Source: Bradyrhizobium barranii subsp. barranii | GTDB taxonomy: Bacteria > Pseudomonadota > Alphaproteobacteria > Rhizobiales > Xanthobacteraceae | Length of the DNA: 64,000 nt | Assembly (NCBI RefSeq): GCF_017565645.3 | Contig: NZ_CP086136.1 | Span: 868,001-932,000, forward strand | Direction of reading: 5' to 3' | Part shown: piece after piece, positions 57,230 through 64,000 of the stretch | How the letters are laid out: each line of letters opens with the position of its first letter | Numbering within the stretch: position 1 is the stretch's first letter | Position numbers and translations under genes: made by a program | Notes under the pieces: model-generated | What the model saw: only the letters and a program-made list of their open reading frames with translations | Told to the model about the DNA's origin: nothing | The model's database searches: none

Positions 57230-58114
57230 ATGACGGAGGCAATTCGCGGGTTCTGGGTGGCGTCGGCGACGCCGCTGGCGACTGATGGCAGCGTGGACTC
57301 CGCCAAGCTCGCCGCTCACGCCAGGCAGCTCTTCGGCAAGGGCGTCGACGGCGTCGTGCTGTTCGGCACCACCGGCGAGGGCACCTCCTTCAATGTCAAC
57401 GAGCGTGTCGCGACCATCGAGGCCGTGCTCAAGGCCGGCGTCGCGCCCGAGCGGATCGGCATCGGCGGCGGCTTTCCCGCCATCACCGACAGCATCGCGC
57501 TGACGCGCACCGTGCTCGGCCTCGGCCTGCGCCACGTGCTGTATCTGCCGCCCTATTTCGACCGTGGTGTCACGCCCGAAGGCATCGAAGATGCTTTTGC
57601 TGCGATCATCGACGGCGTCGCCGACGATCGCCTGCGCGCCTCGCTCTATCACATCCCGCAGGTCTCCGGCGTTGCGATCCCGACCGGTGTCGCGGCAAAC
57701 TTGCGCAAGCGTTACGGCAAGGTGGTTGCGGGCCTGAAGGACTCCAGCGGCGACTTCAAGCAGTTCCAGGCGTTCCGTGCAGCTAGCCCTGATCTCGCCA
57801 TCACCGTCGGCAACGAAGCCGACATCACCCGCGCGATCGCCGCCGGCGGCGCCGGCACCATCTGCGGCATGGCCAACGTCGTGCCCGAGCTGGTCAAGGG
57901 CATGGTTGACGGCAAGGACGTCGAGGCGCGCATGCAAGCCGCGACCGATGTCGTGCTGAACACGCCGTCGTTCCTTGCGACGCTGAAGGCAATCCTCGCC
58001 GCACAGACGGGCGACGCGGGCTGGCTCCGCGTGCGCCCGCCATTCCGTGCCTCGTCCGATGGCGTAGCGCTCAAGCGAAAGATTGACGAGCTGATTGCTC
58101 CTGCCATCGCGTGA
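57230..58114 (+). CDS. DapA/NAL-family aldolase
   Basis: 294 residues from ATG 57230 (an ATG four codons earlier is also open). TIM-barrel lyase of the dihydrodipicolinate synthase/N-acetylneuraminate lyase group. It has FGTTGEGTSFNVNERV, the family tyrosine candidate in LYHIPQVSG (about residue 140), and the Schiff-base lysine in VAGLKDSSGDF (about 165). A real dapA is usually near other genes; this one is paired with a GntR regulator and an FAD oxidase, so a catabolic aldolase or dehydratase is more likely. Confidence 0.92.
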   Translation: MTEAIRGFWVASATPLATDGSVDSAKLAAHARQLFGKGVDGVVLFGTTGEGTSFNVNERVATIEAVLKAGVAPERIGIGGGFPAITDSIALTRTVLGLGLRHVLYLPPYFDRGVTPEGIEDAFAAIIDGVADDRLRASLYHIPQVSGVAIPTGVAANLRKRYGKVVAGLKDSSGDFKQFQAFRAASPDLAITVGNEADITRAIAAGGAGTICGMANVVPELVKGMVDGKDVEARMQAATDVVLNTPSFLATLKAILAAQTGDAGWLRVRPPFRASSDGVALKRKIDELIAPAIA

Positions 58115-58212
58115 GATATGAAATCTTCGTGACACGTTGCCGCGGATTCGCGTGCAGCGTGTTGCGATAACTGCGACGTCTATTGGTGATTGCCGTTCGG
58201 TGCGCTGATGCG

Positions 58213-58228
58213 CTTAGAACGATTCAAT
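58213..58228. promoter_or_regulatory. Possible Irr-type iron control element
   Basis: CTTAGAA-CGA-TTCAAT, an imperfect inverted repeat resembling the ICE motif (TTTAGAA-N3-TTCTAAA) bound by Irr in Bradyrhizobium relatives. It lies about 90 bases before the iron receptor start. Confidence 0.4.
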
Positions 58229-58316
58229 ACTAGAGCGATTCAAGCTCGCCTACGGTTCTCTTCGATCCCGCCGACTGTTACAGGCGCACACTTCAATGTT
58301 CTTGACTTGAAGTGGA

Positions 58317-60650
58317 ATGAAAGTGCGTGCCCTCGTGGATGGCCAACGCGTCAGCGGCCATCGTCATCATGCCGGCAAGAGCCGTGCAGGTCTTTTCCTC
58401 GGCGCAGCGGTGCTGCTCGTCGAATCCCCCTCGAACACGACGACCGCGCAGGCGCAGTCAGCGCTGCCGCCGGTGACAGTGGAAGCGCCGGTGCAGCGGC
58501 CGAAGCCGGCCCGCGCATCTGAATCGCCCCAGCGCCGGACGCAAGCCGCCGCGCGCCAGCGCAGCCGGAATGCCGCCGCACCAGCAGCACCGACAATATC
58601 GGAACGTGCGGCAGCCGCGGCCGCCGCGCAGCAGGCTGCCAAGCTCGGTTACCGCGCGATGCCGAGTTCGACCACACTGCGCAGCGGCGCCTCGCCCCTC
58701 GATACCTCGCAGGCGGTCAACATCGTGCCTGAACAGGTGTTGAAGGACCAGCTCCCGCGGAACATCGACGATGCGCTCATCAACGTCTCCGGCATCACTC
58801 AGACCAACACGCTCGCCGGCAGCCAGGACGCGGTGATCCGCCGCGGCTTCTGCGATAATCGTGATGGTTCGATCATGCGCAACGGCATGCCGCTGGTGCA
58901 GGGCCGCAGCTTCAATCCCGCGGTCGAAAGCGTCGAGGTGCTGAAGGGGCCGGCCTCGCTGCTCTACGGCATCATGGATCCCGGCGGCATCGTCAACACC
59001 ATCAGCAAGCGGCCGGAGCTCTATCAGCACAGCTCGGTCACGCTGCTCGGCTCGGCATTCAGTGCCTCGAAAACCGGGGCCGACGGCCTGCTCGACGTTA
59101 CCGGTCCGATCGGCGATCAGGGCCTTGCCTATCGCTTCATCGGCTACGGCGTCAGCGAGGATTACTGGCGCAATTTCGGCCGTCACCGCGAGATGCTGGT
59201 CGCACCGTCGCTGGCCTGGTACGGCCAGGACACGACGGTCCAGCTCAATTACGAGCATCGTGAATTCATCTATCCGTTCGACCGCGGCACGGCGTTCAAT
59301 CCGGTGACCAAGGCGCCGCTCGCGGTGCCTTCCACGCGCCGGCTCGATGAGCCCTTCAACAACACCTGGGGCACCTCGGACTTGATGCAAGCCTCGGTCG
59401 AGCACCGCTTCAACCAGGATTGGAAGCTTTACGCCGGCTACAGCTACAACACCGAAACCTTCAGCGCCAACCAGCTCCGCATCTCCACCCTCAACTTCAC
59501 GACGGGCGTCGAGACGCGCAGCAACGACGGCACGCAGGGCTCGCTCAGCAATGCCAGCTACGGAACGTCGTACATTTCCGGCAGCTTCTGGCTCGGCAAT
59601 ATGCGCAACGAGGTGGTATTCGGCGGCGACGGCCAGTATCGCACCATCTACCGCGACAATCTGATCCGGCAGGCCACTCCCGCCATCAACGTCTACAATC
59701 CCGTCTACGGGCTGGTCGGACCGGGCACGACGGTGTCGAACAGCGATAGCGCACAGACCGACAAGCTCGGCCAATGGTCGCTGTTCTTCCAGGACACCCT
59801 GCATCTCACCGAACGGTTCGCGCTGGTCGGCGGCGTCCGTTACATGGACTACGACCAGATCGCCGGGCGCGGGAAACCGTTCATCACCAATACCAACGTG
59901 TCGCAAGACAAGGTGCTTCCCCTCGGCGGCGCCATTCTCAAGCTGACCGAGGAAGTCTCGCTGTATGCGAGCTACACCGAGTCGCTGAAGCCGAACTCGA
60001 CCATTGCACCGATCGGCATCGTGATCGACTCCAATGTCGCGCCGGAAGAAGGCGTGTCATACGAGACCGGCGTGAAGTTCGATCTGAACAAGCGTATCTC
60101 CGGTACGCTGGCGCTCTACGATCTCGACAAGAAGAACGTGCAGACGACGAAGACGAACAGCGCTGGCGTGGTGGAACTCCATACCGTCGGCCGCGCCCGC
60201 TCGCGCGGCGTCGAGCTGGACGTGACCGGCAGGCTCACCGACAGTTGGGCCCTGATCGGCAGCTATGGCTATACCGACGCGCGGGTGACGGCATCCGAAG
60301 ATCGGTCGCTCTACGGCATGAAGCTGCAGAACGTCGCGCTGAACACGGCCTCGCTCTATCTGGTCTATGATTTCGGTACAGCTTTGCCGGGCCAGCTCCG
60401 CCTCGGCGGCGGCGCGCGCTATGTCGGCGACCGTCCCGGTGATGCGATCAACAGCTTCTTCTTGCCGTCCTATGTGGTCGCCGATATTTTCGCGACCTAT
60501 GAGACGAAATACCAGAACGCGCCGGTGATCTATCAGCTCAACGTCAAGAACCTGTTCGACACCGTCTATTATCCCTCCGCCGTCAACAATCTGAACGTCG
60601 CGATCGGCGATGCGCGCCGCGTGTCGCTGTCGGCAACGGTGAAGTTCTAG
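58317..60650 (+). CDS. TonB-dependent siderophore receptor (FegA-like)
   Basis: 777 residues. A signal region precedes a Pro/Ala/Arg-rich linker (about 50-110). The plug follows with NIVPEQVLKDQLPRNIDDAL (about 138) and VESVEVLKGPASLLYG (about 200). The 22-strand barrel occupies the rest, ending in the aromatic-terminal strand VSLSATVKF. Takes up ferric siderophore across the outer membrane using TonB energy. The operon resembles fegAB of Bradyrhizobium (ferrichrome uptake) with an extra binding protein between. Two bases separate it from the next gene. Confidence 0.95.
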   Translation: MKVRALVDGQRVSGHRHHAGKSRAGLFLGAAVLLVESPSNTTTAQAQSALPPVTVEAPVQRPKPARASESPQRRTQAAARQRSRNAAAPAAPTISERAAAAAAAQQAAKLGYRAMPSSTTLRSGASPLDTSQAVNIVPEQVLKDQLPRNIDDALINVSGITQTNTLAGSQDAVIRRGFCDNRDGSIMRNGMPLVQGRSFNPAVESVEVLKGPASLLYGIMDPGGIVNTISKRPELYQHSSVTLLGSAFSASKTGADGLLDVTGPIGDQGLAYRFIGYGVSEDYWRNFGRHREMLVAPSLAWYGQDTTVQLNYEHREFIYPFDRGTAFNPVTKAPLAVPSTRRLDEPFNNTWGTSDLMQASVEHRFNQDWKLYAGYSYNTETFSANQLRISTLNFTTGVETRSNDGTQGSLSNASYGTSYISGSFWLGNMRNEVVFGGDGQYRTIYRDNLIRQATPAINVYNPVYGLVGPGTTVSNSDSAQTDKLGQWSLFFQDTLHLTERFALVGGVRYMDYDQIAGRGKPFITNTNVSQDKVLPLGGAILKLTEEVSLYASYTESLKPNSTIAPIGIVIDSNVAPEEGVSYETGVKFDLNKRISGTLALYDLDKKNVQTTKTNSAGVVELHTVGRARSRGVELDVTGRLTDSWALIGSYGYTDARVTASEDRSLYGMKLQNVALNTASLYLVYDFGTALPGQLRLGGGARYVGDRPGDAINSFFLPSYVVADIFATYETKYQNAPVIYQLNVKNLFDTVYYPSAVNNLNVAIGDARRVSLSATVKF

Positions 60651-60652
60651 CG

Positions 60653-61681
60653 ATGGCGGTGCGGCACAAAGCCATCGCGGTCCTGATCGCGGCGGCGTCT
60701 GCCTGCCTTGCTGCCACAGGTGCGAGCCGCGCCGAGGAGATCACGCTCTATTCGACCAGGGAGGTTGCCCTGGTCGAGCCTGTCGTTGCGGCCTTCACGG
60801 AAGCCAGCGGCGTCAAGGTGAAAATCGTCTTCGTCGAGGACAGTCTCGTCAAGCGCTTGGTATCGGAAGGTGACACGTCGCCTGCCGACCTATTGATGAC
60901 GATCGGGCTGGACAAGACGACCCAGCTCTCCACCCGCGGTCTGACGCAAGCCTTCACGTCGTCGCGTCTCAACCAGGTCGTCCCTCCAAATCTTCGTGGT
61001 AACGGTACGCAATGGCTTGCGCTTTCCGTCCGACCGCGTGTTGCATTTGTGCGCAAGGACAGCGCGCTTGCTTCGATCGACTATGAAGACCTCTCCGATC
61101 CCAGATGGCGCGGCAAGCCCTGCATGCGCTCGCCGCTGCATCAGAACAATGTCGCGCTGGTTGCGGCCTATCTCGTCCATCACGGCGAGGCCGCGACGGA
61201 GGCCTGGCTCGCGGGCCTGAAGGCCAATCTCGCCCACAAGCCTGATGGCAAGGACAACGACGTGATCCGCGAGATCGCGCAAGGCACGTGCAAGATCGGC
61301 ATCGGCAACACCGTGGCATTGGCGCAATTGCGCGACGGACGCGAAGGGGCCGACTGGCGTGCCTGGGCGATGGAGGTCAAGGCGGTGCCATCAACATTTA
61401 GGGGCGGCGGCACGCATGTGAACCTCACCGGCGCGGCTATCGCGAAACAGGCGCCGCATCCGGCGTTGGCGCGACAATTCCTCGAATTCCTTGTCACGCC
61501 GGCAGCGCAGCGGATCTTTGCCGCTGCCGAGTTGGAATACCCCGTGCTTGCAGCAGCGGAGCGTGCACCGATCGTTGCCGAAATGGGCACGTTCATCGCC
61601 GATGCAACGTCGATCGACCAGATCGCCGCACGTCAGCAGGCCGCGATCTCGCTTATCAAGAAGGTTGGCTTCGATGAGTAG
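60653..61681 (+). CDS. Periplasmic iron(III)-type binding protein (FbpA-like)
   Basis: 342 residues. Signal IAVLIAAASACLAATGASRAEE is cut near residue 28. The mature start ITLYSTREVALVEPVVAAFTEASGVKVKIVF (in part) is typical of FbpA/AfuA proteins. The usual adjacent tyrosines that bind iron are not obvious: the segment LEYPVLA has a single tyrosine. No ABC permease or ATPase lies in the operon. Overlaps the PepSY gene by eight bases. Confidence 0.9.
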   Translation: MAVRHKAIAVLIAAASACLAATGASRAEEITLYSTREVALVEPVVAAFTEASGVKVKIVFVEDSLVKRLVSEGDTSPADLLMTIGLDKTTQLSTRGLTQAFTSSRLNQVVPPNLRGNGTQWLALSVRPRVAFVRKDSALASIDYEDLSDPRWRGKPCMRSPLHQNNVALVAAYLVHHGEAATEAWLAGLKANLAHKPDGKDNDVIREIAQGTCKIGIGNTVALAQLRDGREGADWRAWAMEVKAVPSTFRGGGTHVNLTGAAIAKQAPHPALARQFLEFLVTPAAQRIFAAAELEYPVLAAAERAPIVAEMGTFIADATSIDQIAARQQAAISLIKKVGFDE

Positions 61682-62867
61682 GGTGGGGCATCACATCAAG
61701 GCCGCTCTGCACCAGATTCACTCGATCGCGGGCCTCGTGCTTGCGCTGCTGCTGGCCTTGATCGCGCTGACCGGCGCGATCATGAGCTTTGAGGACGAGA
61801 TCGGCGACTATCTGAATAGCGGTATCATGCAGGTCGCGCCGCGCCAGGCGCCGGCGCTGATGCCGGACGAACTGGTGGCCCGGCTGAAGGCGGGGCAGGA
61901 CCTCGGCAAGGTCTCGGCCGTCACGCTGTCGAGCGATCCGGCCGCGGCGGTGCGTGTCCGCTTCGCGCGTGACGAGCAGGGCGCGCGGCCGACATCGCTC
62001 TATGTCGATCCCTACGACGCGCGCGTGCTGGGTGCGCCGCGTGGCGAGGAGTTCTTCGCGACTGTGCGCAGGCTGCATCGCTGGCTGTTGATCCCCGGCG
62101 ATGCCAAGGGGTGGGGACGCCAGATCACCGGCATCGCCGCGCTCGGCCTGATCGTCATGCTCATCTCGGGCCTCGTGCTGCGCTGGCCGCGCCGCGCCGG
62201 CAGCGTGAAGATGTGGCTGAAGCCAAATCTCGACCTCAGCGGCCGCGGCCTGCACCGTTCGCTGCACGCGGTGATCGGCACCTGGGTGTTGCCGGTCTAT
62301 CTGGTGATGACGCTGACCGGGCTGTGGTACTCGTTCGACTGGTACAAGGATGGGGTGGTCTGGCTGCTGTCGCGCCCAGACGTCACTGCTGCGAAGTTGC
62401 AACCCAAGATGTCCGCAAAGGCGCCGCGCGCAGCCGGCCAGGCCGAGCCGGCTCAGCCGGTCGGATTCGATCGTGCATGGACGACGCTCCAGCATGAGGA
62501 AGGCAAACATTTTTCCAAAGCGTTGCTGACGCTGCCCGCCGGACCCGGCACGGTCATCCGGATCCGGTCGTGGCCGAAGGATTCGACGCTCGATACCACG
62601 CGCGACGAATTCCGCGTGGATGCGGTCACGGGGCAGGTGATCTCGGCGGAGCGCTATGCCGACAAGACGGTTGGCGAGAAGATCATCGCGAATGTGCTCG
62701 ACATCCATCGCGGTGCGTTCCTGGGCTGGCCGGGCAAGCTCGCCTTCATGATTGCAGCAGCGTTGATGCCGCTGTTCTCGGTCACCGGCATTTTGCTCTA
62801 TCTGTCGCGCCGCAGGCTGCGGCGTCCCGCGCAGCCGCCGCTTGGCCGGCTGGTTCCGGGCGAGTGA
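61674..62867 (+). CDS. PepSY-associated membrane protein (FegB/PiuB-like)
   Basis: 397 residues from ATG 61674, overlapping the preceding stop by eight bases. Four membrane segments lie near 15-38, 150-172, 198-222 and 350-372, with two PepSY-like regions between. Conserved histidines at membrane edges (ALHQIHSIAGLVLALLL, VRRLHRWLL, GLHRSLHAVIGTW and LDIHRGAFLG) fit a haem-binding ferric-siderophore reductase. Completes the iron operon. Confidence 0.9.
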   Translation: MSRVGHHIKAALHQIHSIAGLVLALLLALIALTGAIMSFEDEIGDYLNSGIMQVAPRQAPALMPDELVARLKAGQDLGKVSAVTLSSDPAAAVRVRFARDEQGARPTSLYVDPYDARVLGAPRGEEFFATVRRLHRWLLIPGDAKGWGRQITGIAALGLIVMLISGLVLRWPRRAGSVKMWLKPNLDLSGRGLHRSLHAVIGTWVLPVYLVMTLTGLWYSFDWYKDGVVWLLSRPDVTAAKLQPKMSAKAPRAAGQAEPAQPVGFDRAWTTLQHEEGKHFSKALLTLPAGPGTVIRIRSWPKDSTLDTTRDEFRVDAVTGQVISAERYADKTVGEKIIANVLDIHRGAFLGWPGKLAFMIAAALMPLFSVTGILLYLSRRRLRRPAQPPLGRLVPGE

Positions 62868-62940
62868 ACGGCCGCGAAGGCTAGCCAAGCGCGCGACAAT
62901 CGTTCAAAAGCCCTTGGCCTTACTTGCCAGGGTTCACGCC

Positions 62941-64000
62941 ATGAAGCTCCCCACCGTCACCCCCGCCGATATCCGCCGCGCGCTGCTGCTCCGCGAGGAG
63001 ATCGCGCTGCTCGATCTCAGGTACGAGGCCGGCTTCGCCACCGGGCATCCGCTTTTTGCCGCCAACATGGCCGCGGACCGGATCGCGATCGAGGCCGAGC
63101 TGCGGTTGCCACGCAAGGACGTCGCGATCGTGCTCTATGATGATGGCGAGGGACTTGTTGCAACCGGCGCCGAGCGGCTTGCCGCGCTCGGCTACACCAA
63201 TGTCAGCGCGCTCGAAGGCGGGCTGAAGGCCTGGCGCGATGCGGGCTATCAGGTGTTCGAGGACGTCAATTCCTATTCCAAGGCATTCGGCGAACTGGTC
63301 GAGGCACGCCGCCACACGCCGTCGTTCAGCGCCGACGAGGTGGCAAAGCTGATCGCGGACAAGGCCAACATCGCCATCCTCGATGTTCGCCGCTTCGACG
63401 AATATGCGACCATGAACATTCCGGGCTCGGTCAGCGTGCCCGGCGCTGAGCTGGTGCTGCGCGCAGGACAGGCCGCGCCCGACCCTGAGACCACCATCAT
63501 CGTCAATTGCGCCGGGCGCACGCGCTCGATCATCGGCACGCAGTCGCTGATCAATGCCGGCGTGCCCAACAAGGTGCGGGCGCTGCGCAACGGCACGATC
63601 GGCTGGACGCTGGCGCGGCACGCGCTCGATCACGGCGCCGACCGGCGCGGTGCGATCGGGCCGTTCGAGGGGGGCCCGGCCAATGCCCGCGACGTCGCCT
63701 ATCGCGCAGGTGTTCGCCACATCGGCGCGAACGAGGCGAAAGCGCTCGCGGCGCAGACCGATCGCACGCTCTATCGTTTCGACGTACGCGACGCAGAGGA
63801 GTTTGCGGCCGGTCATCTCCCGGGCTACCGGCATTATCCCGGCGGGCAGCTCGTTCAGGAAACCGACATGGCCGCACCCGTGCGCGGCGCGCGTATCCTC
63901 CTGACCGACGACCAGGGCGTGCGTGCCGACATGACGGCATCCTGGCTCGCCCAGATGGGCTGGGAGGTCTACGTCCTCGAAGGCGGCTACGAGGGTGAGC
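62941..64000 (+). CDS. Multi-rhodanese-domain sulfurtransferase (3' end outside window)
   Basis: 353 residues are visible from ATG 62941 and the frame is open at the window edge. Three rhodanese domains can be read, at about 6-110, 125-230 and 258-350. Only the second has the active-site loop with cysteine (Cys190, NCAGRTRS). The first has LYDDGEG and the third LTDDQGV at the same place, so they are probably non-catalytic. Related proteins are longer, so more domains are likely beyond the edge. No signal peptide. Confidence 0.9.
   Translation, partial: MKLPTVTPADIRRALLLREEIALLDLRYEAGFATGHPLFAANMAADRIAIEAELRLPRKDVAIVLYDDGEGLVATGAERLAALGYTNVSALEGGLKAWRDAGYQVFEDVNSYSKAFGELVEARRHTPSFSADEVAKLIADKANIAILDVRRFDEYATMNIPGSVSVPGAELVLRAGQAAPDPETTIIVNCAGRTRSIIGTQSLINAGVPNKVRALRNGTIGWTLARHALDHGADRRGAIGPFEGGPANARDVAYRAGVRHIGANEAKALAAQTDRTLYRFDVRDAEEFAAGHLPGYRHYPGGQLVQETDMAAPVRGARILLTDDQGVRADMTASWLAQMGWEVYVLEGGYEGE

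Overview
The window looks like chromosome from a Bradyrhizobium-like alphaproteobacterium (Hyphomicrobiales). The base composition is GC-rich with strongly GC-biased third codon positions. The gene order ffs-dnaX-ybaB-recR, fmt-truA-dapE-dapD and argB-engB-yidC-rnpA-rpmH is typical of that group. Also typical are the very large NAD-specific glutamate dehydrogenase, a FegA/FegB-like iron operon, and several intergenic palindromic repeat families. No species is claimed, and no phage, insertion sequence, CRISPR array or plasmid function was seen.

Layout. 1-2480: polar amino-acid ABC transporter operon on the minus strand (binding protein, permease, ATPase cut by the window edge). 2858-6267: catalase with a clear terminator, an HD-domain protein, and a divergent GlxA-type regulator. 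6372-9915: SRP RNA, dnaX, ybaB, recR and a small exported protein. 10058-13459: AmpG-type permease, RmuC-like protein and peptide deformylase, with a possible CtrA-type promoter between the last two. 13665-25063: housekeeping block covering translation (fmt, truA, rnpA, rpmH), lysine/cell wall (dapE, dapD), arginine (argB), membrane insertion (yidC) and cell division (engB), with small unknowns between. This half carries nearly all the intergenic repeats.

25426-30480: an orphan histidine kinase, tRNA-Arg(ACG), and a ~3 kb stretch of small accessory genes. The stretch ends in a near-perfect copy of the tRNA 3' end, as expected of an old integrated element. 30531-41967: NAD-glutamate dehydrogenase, a Wzz/GumC-type polysaccharide protein, a possibly exported PLP enzyme, an M48-type membrane protease and a small lipoprotein.

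42104-46427: a flavin-dependent oxidation locus. A StyA/StyB-like two-component monooxygenase is read rightward. A LysR regulator broken by a 2-base frameshift, an LLM-class flavin oxidoreductase and a 5'-truncated MFS transporter are read leftward. The regulator's probable operator is intact. 46506-53314: an AraC regulator, small unknown genes, a DUF900-type hydrolase, an Rrf2 regulator-methyltransferase pair with a palindromic operator over its start codon, and a YgiQ radical SAM protein. 53411-58114: an EamA transporter, a 54-residue small protein, and a GntR-FAD oxidase pair divergent from a DapA-family aldolase, which looks like a small catabolic unit. 58317-62867: iron acquisition operon (TonB receptor, ferric-type binding protein, PepSY membrane protein) with a possible Irr box upstream. 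62941 to the end: a multi-rhodanese sulfurtransferase cut by the window edge.

Most coding calls rest on recognisable family motifs. The regulatory sites are palindromes read by eye and are hypotheses.
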